The notes under the pieces: generated by a model
The model's database searches: none
Seen by the model: only the letters and a program-made list of their open reading frames with translations
Told to the model about the DNA's origin: nothing
Assembly: GCF_003859795.1 (NCBI RefSeq)
Contig: NZ_RQYI01000006.1
Coordinates: 1-64,000, forward strand
Direction: 5' to 3'
From: Alloprevotella sp. OH1205_COT-284
Lineage (GTDB): Bacteria; Bacteroidota; Bacteroidia; Bacteroidales; Bacteroidaceae
Length of the DNA: 64,000 nucleotides
Shown: positions 33,856 to 42,566 of the stretch, one piece after another
How the letters are laid out: every line of letters starts with the position of its first letter
How positions within the stretch are numbered: position 1 is the stretch's first letter
Made by a program: the position numbers and the translations under genes

Positions 33856-36800
33856 TTAGAAGGTGATGTTCAATCCTGCGGTGATGGTGCGACTGCCCGA
33901 ATAGCTGCCGCCGGCCATTCCCGAACCTCCGGTCATGGATCCGATACCGAAGTTGTAGCGAGGATCAAGCCCCTTGCGAGCGGTGAGAAGGAAGAGGTTT
34001 TCACCGGACACATACACTCTCATGCGGCTGAATTGAAGTTTTTCCAACCATTGGGTGGGAAGCGTGTAGCCGAGGGTGACATTGTTGAGCGTGAGGTAAT
34101 CGGAGCTGGTGAGGAAACGGTCGATGGCCGTTTGAGAGGCTCCAAAGTCGCCTGCACCGGTAGAGAGGCGGGGAATGTCGGTATTGCGGTTGTCGGGCGT
34201 CCATGCTTTGAGCAGATCCTTGTGCATGGCCAAACCGGCCGTACGACCGTTGTGCATGAGGGTCTGATACTGTCCGTCGTAGATCTTACCGCCGAGCTGA
34301 TAGGAGAAATTCATCGAGAGGTCGAAGCCATAGCCGGAGATGCTCGTTCCAAATCCTCCGAATACAGAAGGAAGAGTGGTGCCGCATTCATAATAGCTGG
34401 CTGCGGAAATGTCGTCCGTGGTGGTTTGTCCGGTCACGTTTCCTGCGGCGTCTTTCACATCTTTATAATAAAGCTCCTTACCGGTTTTGGGATCGATGCC
34501 GGCCGATTTGACGAGATAGGCCTCGTAGCGGCTCGTGCCCTCTTTGAGGATAGAGCTTCCGCCCTTCACCACTTCGCCGCCGAGGTCGGTGATTTCGTTG
34601 TAGTTATGCGTGATGTTGGCAAAGACATCCCATTGCATACGGCTGTCCTTGTAGGCAACGGCGTTGAGCGAGAATTCCACACCGCGGTTCACCATTTCGC
34701 CCAAGTTGGTGGGATAGTCGGACACGGAGAGTGCGGAGGAGAGGGGAAGGTCTTTGTAGTAGAGCATGTCGGAAGTCAGGCGGTTGTAATATTCGAGGCT
34801 TCCGGAGAGTCGATAGTTGAACATCGAGAAGTCGGCACCGAGTGTCCATTGCTTGGAGGTTTCCCAAGTGAGGTTGTCATTGCCGAGAGTGGTCATCTTG
34901 ATGGAGTATTCGCCGGAGGTGCTGTTGTAAGAGGGACGATACTGTTTGGCATAAGCGTGCCAGCTGTCCAAACCGTCGTTTCCTTGCACACCATAGCTGA
35001 CGCGGACTTTGAGGTTGTTGAGCCAAGTGAGCGATTTCATGAAGTCTTCCTTCATCAGCTGCCAAGCGGCACCCAACGATCCGAAGTCGCCCCAGCGATG
35101 ACCGGGAGCAAACACGCTCGAAGCGTCACGGCGATAGGAGGCACTGAGGAAGTAGCGTTCTTGGAAATCGTAGTTCACACGGCCGATGAAACCCATCGTC
35201 ATGTAGCGGTCGGTCTTGGAGTTGGTTTCGCGCTTTTCTTTGCCGTGGGCGTTGTTCAATTCGGGAATGTTGGGATTGAAAAGGTGGTCGTTGTATCCGC
35301 TCAACTCCTGATCGACAATGTTGTATTGCTCGTAACCGGCCAACACGGCAAGATTGTGTACACCGCCGAAGGTGGTGTTGTAGTTGGCCATGTATTGCTG
35401 ATTGACGCTGAACTTGCGAGTGCTTTCTACCACCACTATACCATCGTCGGTGCTACCGCTGGCAAAGCGGCTGGACAGGTCATTGCTGCGTCCCATGATG
35501 GCGGTAGTGTTGAGTGTTGCGCTCAAAGCCAAGCCTTCGAGAGGAGTGGCCACCATGCTCCACTTGCCGGTGAAGACGTCGAGCACGGATTTGCTGATGT
35601 TATACTCGTTGTCGCGCACGGCATTGCCCGTGATGTTGGCACGTTGGAAAGCGGTTTGGCCGGCGTCGTAGACGATGCGACCGTTTTCACGCATGATTTC
35701 TCCGTTGGCATTGCGCACATAGAGAGGATAGATCGGCGCGATGGAGTTGGTGACATAGAAGAGGTTGCCCGAAGAACCCCAGTTTTTTGTGGTATATTGG
35801 GGGCTTCTCGAATCGGAGTGCGTGAAGCCCATGTTGGTGGTGAGTTTCAACCAAGGCTTCACCTGATATTCCATGTTGGTACGACCGGTATAGCGTTGAT
35901 AGTCGGAGTTGTTCACAAATCCGCCGTCGCCGAGGAAACCGAAGCTGGCATAGTAGTTGAAACGATCGGTGGCACCATTGACGTTGATGTTGTATTCCTG
36001 ACGGAACGAGTTGTGAAACGTTTCGTCATACCAGTTGTCGGGGGTGTAGAAGTACTTTCCGTCGCTATATCCCAAAGTGGCATTCGGGTTGAGACGGAAG
36101 TTTGTACCGATGAGTTTCTCACCGGCAGGTACGGTGAAAATCTGATAACCAAGACCACCGTTTTTGGCATCGAGAAGATTTTTGTCGGCAAAAGCATAAG
36201 CCTCCCCGGGGGTTGCACCGTTGTAGAACTTGGAGTTGTAGAGAGCCTTATAATGCGTTTCAAAATATTGCGCAGGATCGCTGATGACATCGTATTGAGG
36301 CACCAGACGGCTGTTTGAACCCCAACGGGCTTCAAAATTCACCTCGGCATCACGATTGAGTTTGGCTTTTTTGGTGGTAATGATGACCACACCGTTGGCA
36401 CCGCGAGCACCGTAGATGGCACTGGCCGAAGCGTCTTTGAGCACGGTGAGGCTCTCAATGTCGGAGGGGTTGATATTGGCAATGCCGGCTTCATAGGGTG
36501 CTCCGTCCACAATATAGAGCGGCGAGGAATTGGCACTGATCGAACCGATACCGCGTACGCGAATGGTGGGGGCCGATCCGGGGCCGCCACTGCCGGTGGT
36601 GGTTTGAATACCGGCCACCTTACCCACAAGTGCAGAAGTGGCAGTGGAGGTGACGTGGTCGGAAATATCGGAGGCTTTGATCTCAGCAGCAGATCCTGTG
36701 AACGACGATTTCTTGGTCGTTCCATAGGCCACGACCATCACTTCATCAAGATTGGTGTTTGACTCTGCCAAAACAATGCTCATATTTCCGGACACGTCTA

Positions 36801-37041
36801 CCGTAGAGGGTTCCATGCCGATATAGGCAACGGAAACTTTCTTCACTCCGGCAGGGAGTTTGGAAATGGTGAAGTTACCGTTTTCGTCGGAAATGGCCAC
36901 CACCTTGTTGCCGGCTTTCACGGAAGCTCCGACGATGGGATGGCCGCCCTTGTCTGTCACCCGGCCTTTTACAACCGTTTGAGCAGCCATCGTGCCGGCC
37001 ATCATTACAGCGGCACTCAGGATTGCTAACTTTTTGTTCAT
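33856..37041 (-). CDS. SusC/RagA family TonB-linked outer-membrane transporter
   Basis: The 1061-residue protein has signal peptide MNKKLAILSAAVMMAGTMAA and a CarboxypepD_reg-like N-terminal domain (about 23-95: VVKGRVTDKGGHPIVGASVK). A TonB-box/plug region follows, with LDEVMVVAYGTTKKSSFTGS, IRVRGIGSISANSSPLYIVD and VLKDASASAIYGARGANGVV. The remainder is a 22-strand barrel ending TITAGLNITF. It imports ligands captured by SusD. It is first in a three-gene operon (susC, susD, lipoprotein). The leader is long, with a candidate TAGATTTG box about 370 bp upstream. No ECF sigma/anti-sigma pair or hybrid two-component regulator is visible nearby. Confidence 0.96.
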   Translation of the reverse strand: MNKKLAILSAAVMMAGTMAAQTVVKGRVTDKGGHPIVGASVKAGNKVVAISDENGNFTISKLPAGVKKVSVAYIGMEPSTVDVSGNMSIVLAESNTNLDEVMVVAYGTTKKSSFTGSAAEIKASDISDHVTSTATSALVGKVAGIQTTTGSGGPGSAPTIRVRGIGSISANSSPLYIVDGAPYEAGIANINPSDIESLTVLKDASASAIYGARGANGVVIITTKKAKLNRDAEVNFEARWGSNSRLVPQYDVISDPAQYFETHYKALYNSKFYNGATPGEAYAFADKNLLDAKNGGLGYQIFTVPAGEKLIGTNFRLNPNATLGYSDGKYFYTPDNWYDETFHNSFRQEYNINVNGATDRFNYYASFGFLGDGGFVNNSDYQRYTGRTNMEYQVKPWLKLTTNMGFTHSDSRSPQYTTKNWGSSGNLFYVTNSIAPIYPLYVRNANGEIMRENGRIVYDAGQTAFQRANITGNAVRDNEYNISKSVLDVFTGKWSMVATPLEGLALSATLNTTAIMGRSNDLSSRFASGSTDDGIVVVESTRKFSVNQQYMANYNTTFGGVHNLAVLAGYEQYNIVDQELSGYNDHLFNPNIPELNNAHGKEKRETNSKTDRYMTMGFIGRVNYDFQERYFLSASYRRDASSVFAPGHRWGDFGSLGAAWQLMKEDFMKSLTWLNNLKVRVSYGVQGNDGLDSWHAYAKQYRPSYNSTSGEYSIKMTTLGNDNLTWETSKQWTLGADFSMFNYRLSGSLEYYNRLTSDMLYYKDLPLSSALSVSDYPTNLGEMVNRGVEFSLNAVAYKDSRMQWDVFANITHNYNEITDLGGEVVKGGSSILKEGTSRYEAYLVKSAGIDPKTGKELYYKDVKDAAGNVTGQTTTDDISAASYYECGTTLPSVFGGFGTSISGYGFDLSMNFSYQLGGKIYDGQYQTLMHNGRTAGLAMHKDLLKAWTPDNRNTDIPRLSTGAGDFGASQTAIDRFLTSSDYLTLNNVTLGYTLPTQWLEKLQFSRMRVYVSGENLFLLTARKGLDPRYNFGIGSMTGGSGMAGGSYSGSRTITAGLNITF

Positions 37042-37593
37042 AATTCTACCTTTAATAATATTATCTTATTGCTTTTTGGGCTGATTGGAAGTCATCGACG
37101 GCAACTCGCCGACGCAATGACTTGGCGAAGAGGCAGGCATGCGCCCCACATGCCGGGTGGCGGAGAAACACTGGAAATGTCTATGTCGAAACACCGCTTG
37201 GAAACAACGGCCGCCGGTACATTTCTCAAACGAAAAAGAGAATAAATAAACACTCTTGTAATACCTAATTCGAGAACCAATTTTCGCGAATTTAGTTTTT
37301 TTGATTATAAAAAGAAAACGAGAACAGAGGAAAAAGCAAGAAAGAAGCTAAAATTAACAACAAAGGCCTAATTATGATATATAGAAATATCAAAAAGCAA
37401 TAACAAAGACAAATCTAAAAAGCAAACGATTTATGCATACTTGCATTTGTCTGCATTAAGCGACGGAAAGAAAGACAAATGGAAACATCCGATTGCATTA
37501 GTTCTTCCATAATTTCAGATTTCACACGCAAAGCTATCAAAAACACGTTTTACATGTATGCAAAAGCCGTATTTTTATCACTTTCAAGCCATG
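37042..37593. other. Long AT-rich leader/intergenic region upstream of susC
   Basis: About 550 bp with no credible gene. On the minus strand the best -7 box is TAGATTTG at 37417-37410, giving a susC leader of about 360 nt that could carry post-transcriptional control. No known riboswitch fold was recognised. Confidence 0.5.
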
Positions 37594-37803
37594 CAGACAA
37601 AAAGCGAAACGGCGAAACCGAAAACACGACGGAAAAACCAAAAAGCACGACAGAAGAACGAAAAAAACAGACACACCGGCAACGCGGCAAAACAACGAAG
37701 CCCCAAAAACACGGAGGAGAAGCCCAAAAGCAAGACGACAAAGCCAAAAAGCAAGACAACGAAGCGGAAAAACAGCCTCATCGCCAAAAAATCGGGAAAT
37801 AAG
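37594..37803. repeat. T-poor tandem array, ten 21-bp units
   Basis: Units start every 21 bp from 37594 to 37783. Members share forms such as AAGCCAAAAAGCAAGAC and AAACCGAAAACACGAC. The plus strand almost lacks T, giving strong strand asymmetry. Frames stay open through it, producing Lys-rich heptads (KPKSKTT in one frame, QKQDDKA in another), but there is no convincing gene start, so it is treated as a DNA repeat. Confidence 0.8.
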
Positions 37804-37827
37804 GCGAGGCGTTCGGATTATAATGCG

Positions 37828-37835
37828 TACTTTTG
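37828..37835 (+). promoter_or_regulatory. Promoter -7 box TACTTTTG of the export lipoprotein gene
   Basis: TACTTTTG ends 20 bp before the ATG at 37856, giving a very short leader. Confidence 0.6.
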
Positions 37836-37855
37836 AAGCTCATTTCGATATTATC

Positions 37856-38674
37856 ATGAAATTCAGCAGTATTGTCGCAACACTGATCGCTCTGATCGCC
37901 CTTTGGAGCTGCAAAACGCCACAAGACGTGGCCTATTTTCAAGACACCGCACCCGCAACCCCTGCCGACACCGCAGCCTCGGCAGCCCTGCTGGCCTCGG
38001 CCGGCGAGAAACTCCGCCTGCAACCCGGCGACAAACTCCACATCGCGGTGTCCAGCTCGAAAACGCCCGACCTCGCAATCGCTTTCAACAAAATCATCGT
38101 GGCAAAAACCCAAACCGGACATCTCCACGGCGAGCAGTCTTTCGCGCCCTACATCATGGACGCCGACGGCAACGTGATCTTCCCCTCATTGGGCGTGGTC
38201 GGCCTGAAAGGTTTGAGCCGAGCCGAAGCCGCCGAAAAACTGCAAAACGAACTGCGAAGCCGCCAACTCCTGAACGACGCCGTCGTCACCGTCGAAATCC
38301 TCAACCAATTCGTGAGCGTATTGGGAGAAGTACACCGACCCGGACGCATCAACTTCGACCGCGACCGGCTCAACCTCGTCGAAACTCTCTCGCGATGCGG
38401 CGACCTCAACATCGACGCAGACCGCAAGGGCGTGTTGGTGTTGCGAAAACAAGACAACAAGGTGAAAGCCTTTGCCCTCGATCTGACCAAACGACACGAC
38501 CTGTGGGCATCTCCCGGCTATCAGCTCCAACCCGGCGACGTGGTCTATGTAGCCCCCAACAAGAAACGGATACGCGAAGCCCAAGCCTACGGCAACGTCT
38601 GGCACCAGCCCTACATCTATTTCTCCCTCATATCGGTGCTCACCTCCGTCGTTTCGCTCATCATCGCACTGTAA
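37856..38674 (+). CDS. Polysaccharide export outer-membrane lipoprotein (Wza-like)
   Basis: The start at 37856 gives 272 residues with lipoprotein signal MKFSSIVATLIALIALWSC (Cys19), followed by TPQDVAYFQDT, characteristic of Bacteroidetes export lipoproteins. The Poly_export domain spans about 55-145 (LQPGDKLHIAVSSSKTPDLA, then VIFPSLGVVGLKGLSRAEAA). An SLBB-type domain follows (VTVEILNQFVSVLGEVHRPG), and a C-terminal membrane helix (YIYFSLISVLTSVVSLIIAL) probably spans the outer membrane as in Wza. It would form the exit channel for a capsule or exopolysaccharide. The expected partner, a Wzc-like chain-length kinase, is not next to it, which is unusual. It is followed directly by a terminator. 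Confidence 0.9.
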   Translation: MKFSSIVATLIALIALWSCKTPQDVAYFQDTAPATPADTAASAALLASAGEKLRLQPGDKLHIAVSSSKTPDLAIAFNKIIVAKTQTGHLHGEQSFAPYIMDADGNVIFPSLGVVGLKGLSRAEAAEKLQNELRSRQLLNDAVVTVEILNQFVSVLGEVHRPGRINFDRDRLNLVETLSRCGDLNIDADRKGVLVLRKQDNKVKAFALDLTKRHDLWASPGYQLQPGDVVYVAPNKKRIREAQAYGNVWHQPYIYFSLISVLTSVVSLIIAL

Positions 38675-38710
38675 TCCGCCGCCCGACACCGACATCTTTT
38701 TTGCAAAAAC

Positions 38711-38742
38711 AAAGCGTCCCCCTACACACGAGGACGCTTTTT
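38711..38742. terminator. Bidirectional intrinsic terminator
   Basis: AAAGCGTCC (38711-38719) pairs with GGACGCTTT (38732-38740), followed by T. The right arm overlaps the last codons of the convergent small membrane protein gene. Confidence 0.8.
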
Positions 38743-39006
38743 CCATTGTCTGAGCCGCTTCACGCCGTCTGCTCCGAGAATGAGCAAACCGCCATATTGA
38801 AACGCTTTGGCCATGCCGAAAAACACAGCCCACAACACCCCTTTGGCCGCCGCCCCCAACCACGCAGACGGCAAAGCCATCTGTGCGAAAGAGAGCACAT
38901 AGAAGGGCACACACAGCGCAAGCACCACCACCCCCGTGCGAAAGGAGAGGGACTGCAAACGGACTCGGAAACGACGAAAAGCGGAAGAAAAAAACGAAGT
39001 TCTCAT
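38722..39006 (-). CDS. Small membrane protein of unknown function
   Basis: The 94-residue protein has a basic N-terminus (MRTSFFSSAFRRFRVRLQSL), two likely membrane segments (TGVVVLALCVPFYVLSFA and AAAKGVLWAVFFGMAKAFQY) and a basic tail (RLRQWKKRPRV), placing both ends on the cytoplasmic side. I do not recognise the family. Support for a real gene comes from a full promoter just upstream: TTTG, a 20-bp spacer, then TATCTTTG, ending 4 bases before the ATG. The gene would therefore be leaderless or nearly so. Its end overlaps the terminator stem shared with the export lipoprotein gene. Confidence 0.65.
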   Translation of the reverse strand: MRTSFFSSAFRRFRVRLQSLSFRTGVVVLALCVPFYVLSFAQMALPSAWLGAAAKGVLWAVFFGMAKAFQYGGLLILGADGVKRLRQWKKRPRV

Positions 39007-39010
39007 GCGG

Positions 39011-39018
39011 CAAAGATA
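39011..39018 (-). promoter_or_regulatory. Promoter -7 box TATCTTTG of the small membrane protein gene
   Basis: On the minus strand TTTG (39042-39039), a 20-bp spacer and TATCTTTG (39018-39011) fit the full consensus. The ATG begins at 39006. Confidence 0.7.
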
Positions 39019-39143
39019 GTCTTTTATCCGAAAACCGCCAAACCGCTCCGCCTTCCTGCGCGCAGTTGGCCGAAAACGAGAGCCGCGCCGATGAAACCAC
39101 CCTTTTCGGACGTTTTTCCACCCTATTTTTTTGTTTTTTGCCG

Positions 39144-39472
39144 TTTTGCCTTCGCAAATTCCTCTTTTCCCCTGACTGTCAGCGCGTTTTGTGCGAAGGC
39201 AAGTGAAGGCAAACTTTCAAGAGAAATCGCAACCCTCTGAAAATCACAGCCCCTACGGTGAAGGCAAATTCCCCTTTTGCCTTCACCTCCTTTCACAGAG
39301 CGCGACACGAACACCGCCTTTTTCCAAGGCAGTGAAGGCAAAATAACACCACAACATACTGACTTCCAGCGACTTGAAAAACAGCTTTTCGTTTTGCCTT
39401 CACTTGCCTTCGCACAAAACACACTGAAAATCAAAGATTTGAATTGATTTGCGAAGGCAGTGAAGGCAAAAA
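39144..39472. repeat. Cluster of direct and inverted GAAGGCAAA repeats
   Basis: About seven copies of GAAGGCAAA or its complement TTTGCCTTC occur in 330 bp. A 29-bp segment at 39186-39214 (GTTTTGTGCGAAGGCAAG...) returns inverted at 39391-39420 with one extra base. A perfect 12-bp hairpin lies at 39257-39287. Half-site variants reading GAAGGCAGTGAAGGCAAA occur at 39452 and, with one change at the start, at 39326. No gene is visible. A short alternating GCGCGC stretch follows at about 39488-39502. Confidence 0.85.
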
Positions 39473-39536
39473 CAATGAACAGGGATACGCGCGCACGCGC
39501 GAGAGCGGCCGTTTTTTAACATTGTCGGGAGGTGGT

Positions 39537-39603
39537 TTTCGCTACCTCTGAGGTGGAAAATTTTAGCTCAGAGCTAAAATTTTCCGCACCGCGGTGCGGA
39601 AAA
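39537..39603. repeat. Intergenic 21-bp-period palindromic array (three units)
   Basis: Units start at 39537, 39558 and 39579 with cores CTACCTCTGAGGTGG, TTTTAGCTCAGAGCTAAAA and CCGCACCGCGGTGCGG. The middle unit sits inside a 29-base perfect palindrome. These are the same three core types, in the same order, as hairpins seen at 889 and 18386 in part. Confidence 0.88.
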
Positions 39604-39932
39604 TTCCTTCTCCCACCCCTTGCCGCAAGTTCCGAGCTTGTTCTCTTCTTCGTGGAACAAGACCTCAGATTTCGGAGGCCTTTTCAAAAGCGACTGATGC
39701 CTTACGGACAGCGGGTGAATGAAATCGTTGGAGATACACCCGGATTTTTCAGTATCGCTTTTTCGATTGAACAAGCATAAGGAAAGACCGTCATCACCTC
39801 CAATCGAACCGACAAACGGCTCGTCGCGAGGTTGGATAAATCCAAAGCAAACACTCATCACTGCCCTATTCTGCTCAAAAGGCGAGTGCAAAATACCCAT
39901 TTTTGAGTATTGTGTCGGTATCGCGGTCTTAG

Positions 39933-39940
39933 TAATTTTG
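39933..39940 (+). promoter_or_regulatory. Promoter -7 box TAATTTTG upstream of the TetR/ABC cassette
   Basis: TTG at 39910-39912, a 20-bp spacer and TAATTTTG fit the consensus. Transcription would start near 39946 and meet the terminator at 40016-40050 before the regulator gene. Confidence 0.65.
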
Positions 39941-40015
39941 CAAACTGAAAAAGCAGATGATATGGCAACAGATAAACTCCATAGACACAGGGGGCGCAAG
40001 CTCTCAACCACACAG

Positions 40016-40050
40016 GCGCATTGTTCGGGCAAAGAGCAATGCGCTTTTTT
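40016..40050 (+). terminator. Intrinsic terminator in the leader of the TetR/ABC cassette
   Basis: GCGCATTG (40016-40023) pairs with CAATGCGC (40037-40044) around a 13-base loop and is followed by six T. It lies 57 bp before the TetR start and about 75 bp after the TAATTTTG promoter. It either ends a small RNA of about 100 nt or acts as an attenuator. A possible 52-codon frame (from ATG 39962) overlaps it. Confidence 0.75.
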
Positions 40051-40107
40051 AATGAGCAAATCAAAACAATGTTCATTATTGCAAATCTCATCAATCCCCC
40101 TTGCCCT

Positions 40108-40722
40108 ATGCAAACATTGAAAGAGGAGACACGCCGGCGCATTATCGACGTGGCACGCAGAGAGTTTATCGCCCACGGCGCGAGTGGCACGTCCATTCGC
40201 ACCATTGCTCACAAGGCAGGCATGGCCGTGGGCAACGTGTACAACTACTTCCGTTCAAAGGACGAGCTGTTTCGCGAGGTGTTGCGCCCGCTCATCGAGC
40301 GACTCGACAGCTACCTTCTTTCTCACAACAAGGAGCAACATCTGCGCCTTGACGTGTTCGACATGGAGGAGCCTCAAAACGAATATCTCATCGCCATGCA
40401 CACCCTCATCCGCAGCTTCCGCCCCGAGCTTCGGCTCTTGCTCTCGGGCGCGGAGGGCACTTCGCTGGCCGGCTACAAGGAACGCATCACCGACCACCAA
40501 ACGCGCATCGGCACGGAATACCTCCGCTTGATGAAAGAGCGTTACCCTCACCTCAACACAGACATCTCGCCGTTCCTCCTCCGCATTGCCGCCTCCACGT
40601 GGGTAGCCATTTTTTGCGAGTTGGTGTACCACGAGGAATACACCGAAGAGGAAATCGAGCTTGCTCTCCGACAGTATGCCCGATACGGCATAGCGGGCTG
40701 GAAAGCACTGATGCAACCATAG
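40108..40722 (+). CDS. TetR/AcrR family transcriptional regulator
   Basis: The start at 40108 gives 204 residues. The N-terminal helix-turn-helix has RRRIIDVARREFIAHGASGT (about 9-28), SIRTIAHKAGMAVGNVYNYF (about 29-48) and RSKDELFREVLRPL. The C-terminal half is an all-helical ligand-binding and dimerisation domain that I cannot match to a known ligand. As the first gene of the cassette it probably represses the downstream ABC and RND genes and itself, and is released by the exported compound or a related signal. The first ABC gene follows by 29 bp. A terminator sits between the likely promoter and this gene, adding a second possible layer of control. Confidence 0.93.
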   Translation: MQTLKEETRRRIIDVARREFIAHGASGTSIRTIAHKAGMAVGNVYNYFRSKDELFREVLRPLIERLDSYLLSHNKEQHLRLDVFDMEEPQNEYLIAMHTLIRSFRPELRLLLSGAEGTSLAGYKERITDHQTRIGTEYLRLMKERYPHLNTDISPFLLRIAASTWVAIFCELVYHEEYTEEEIELALRQYARYGIAGWKALMQP

Positions 40723-40751
40723 TTTCAACCTTCTATAAAAACACAAGAGAA

Positions 40752-42506
40752 ATGTTCAAAACACTTCAACGATTATCCGCCTACATGCAGGGACGCAAAT
40801 TGCTTTTGCCCTGCGCCATAGTTCTTTCCGCGCTAAACGGCCTGCTCTCGCTCGCTCCCTTCGTGTTGCTGTGGCTCGTGGTACGCGTGCTGCTCACCGC
40901 CGAAGGCGACTTTGCCGAAACGCCCGTGTGGGATTATGCCCTTGCGGCTCTCATCATCTCGGTGGCAAACGTAGGGCTCTATTTCGTTGCCCTGTTGCTC
41001 TCTCATCTTGCCGCCTTTCGGGTGGAAACAAACATGCGCCGGCGGGCAATGGAGCGACTGATGCGTGTACCCCTCGGCTTCTTCAACGCACAACAGACGG
41101 GGCAGATGCGCAAAATCATCGACGAAAACGCTTCTGAAACGCACACTTTCGTGGCACATATCCTGCCCGATGTGGCCGGCAGCATCGTTGCTCCTTTGGG
41201 AGTGATTGCTCTGCTGCTCGCCGTAGATTGGCAATTGGGCATCGCCGCCCTCGTCCCTATCGTTTGCGCTTTCGGCATTATGGGATATATGATGAATCCC
41301 AAAAGCAACAATTTTCAGCGGCTCTATCTGGATGCGCAGGAGAAAATGGGCGCAGAGGCGGTGGAATACGTGCGTGGCGTGCCGGTGGTCAAGGTGTTTC
41401 AGCAAACGGTATTCTCCTTCAAGCGGCTGCACGACAGCATCATCAATTATCGCAACCTCGTGATACGATATACCCGCATGTGGCGCACGCCCATGTCGGC
41501 CTACACCATTGCCATTCATGCCTTTGCCTTTATCCTCGTGCCCGTGGGCATCGTCCTCATCGCCCATGGCGGAAACACCGCCCTCGTCATAGCCGACATT
41601 TTCCTCTATGTGCTGATTGCACCGGTCATCTCGGCCAACGTCATGAAGAGCATGTATCTCAGTCGAAACCTCTTCTTGGCCAACGAGGCGGTGGAGCGTT
41701 TGGAACGACTCGTCGATGTTCCCGAACTCCCCACGAGCAAAACTTCCATGCAGGCAAAGTCGCACGATGTGTGCTTTCAAAATGTATCTTTCCGCTACGA
41801 CGGGGCGAAAACGGATGCCGTGAGCCACATCGACCTCACCATTCTCGAAGGCCAAACCGTTGCACTCGTGGGAGCATCGGGCAGCGGAAAAACCACATTG
41901 GCAAGACTTATCCCCCGATTTTGGGACGTTCGTGAAGGCACGGTGAGCATCGGGGGCGTAGACGTAAGAACTATGGACAAGGCGGAACTGATGCGCAGCG
42001 TGTCGTTCGTGTTCCAAAACACACGCCTTTTCAAAACTTCACTCTCAGACAACATTCGCTACGGCAATCCCGATGCTTCAATCGAAGCGGTGAACCGCGC
42101 CATCGACCTCTCGCAGAGCCGCGAGATCATCGACCGGCTGCCCGATGGATTGAACACCGTCATCGGGGCGGAGGGCACATATCTTTCCGGCGGAGAACAA
42201 CAACGCATCGTCTTGGCGCGTGCCATTCTGAAAGATGCACCCATCATCGTGCTCGACGAAGCCACCGCCTTTGCCGACCCCGAAAGCGAACACCTCATTC
42301 GCAAAGCCCTCGCCCACCTCACAAGAGGAAAAACGGTGCTGATGATTGCTCATCGGCTGACCTCCGTGCAAGATGCCGACCGCATCGTGGTGATGCAGCA
42401 AGGACGCATCGCAGAAGAGGGCACGCACGCCGAACTCATGGAGCGCGGATCGGTATATCAGAGTATGTGGAACGAATATCGAAAGGCCGTGGCATGGCAC
42501 CTGTAA
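40752..42506 (+). CDS. ABC transporter half-subunit (permease plus ATPase), first of pair
   Basis: The 584-residue protein has the type IV (exporter-fold) layout: six membrane segments in about 20-310 (LLLPCAIVLSALNGLLSLAP, VWDYALAALIISVANVGLYF, FILVPVGIVLIAHGG) then an ATPase domain. Walker A is GASGSGKT, the signature is LSGGEQQR, Walker B is IIVLDEATAF and the switch histidine is in IAHRLTS. With the next gene it should form a heterodimer. The EATAFADPESEH variant resembles the YbtP/IrtA-like group, which includes exporter-fold importers of siderophores, so direction of transport is not certain. Context with an RND pump and periplasmic carrier favours export. Confidence 0.93.
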   Translation: MFKTLQRLSAYMQGRKLLLPCAIVLSALNGLLSLAPFVLLWLVVRVLLTAEGDFAETPVWDYALAALIISVANVGLYFVALLLSHLAAFRVETNMRRRAMERLMRVPLGFFNAQQTGQMRKIIDENASETHTFVAHILPDVAGSIVAPLGVIALLLAVDWQLGIAALVPIVCAFGIMGYMMNPKSNNFQRLYLDAQEKMGAEAVEYVRGVPVVKVFQQTVFSFKRLHDSIINYRNLVIRYTRMWRTPMSAYTIAIHAFAFILVPVGIVLIAHGGNTALVIADIFLYVLIAPVISANVMKSMYLSRNLFLANEAVERLERLVDVPELPTSKTSMQAKSHDVCFQNVSFRYDGAKTDAVSHIDLTILEGQTVALVGASGSGKTTLARLIPRFWDVREGTVSIGGVDVRTMDKAELMRSVSFVFQNTRLFKTSLSDNIRYGNPDASIEAVNRAIDLSQSREIIDRLPDGLNTVIGAEGTYLSGGEQQRIVLARAILKDAPIIVLDEATAFADPESEHLIRKALAHLTRGKTVLMIAHRLTSVQDADRIVVMQQGRIAEEGTHAELMERGSVYQSMWNEYRKAVAWHL

Positions 42507-42566
42507 AAAGAATGTGCCGGCAAAGACGCCGAACATATTCCTATTGTCTTCAATGTTTCATTTCCA

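Noticed and set aside
37479-37802. 107-codon Lys-rich protein
   Set aside because: Most of it is the 21-bp DNA array read in frame; a second frame is equally open and no start signal is convincing.
39962-40120. 52-residue leader protein before TetR
   Set aside because: No homology recognised and it overlaps a terminator; kept only as a possibility in the attenuator finding.
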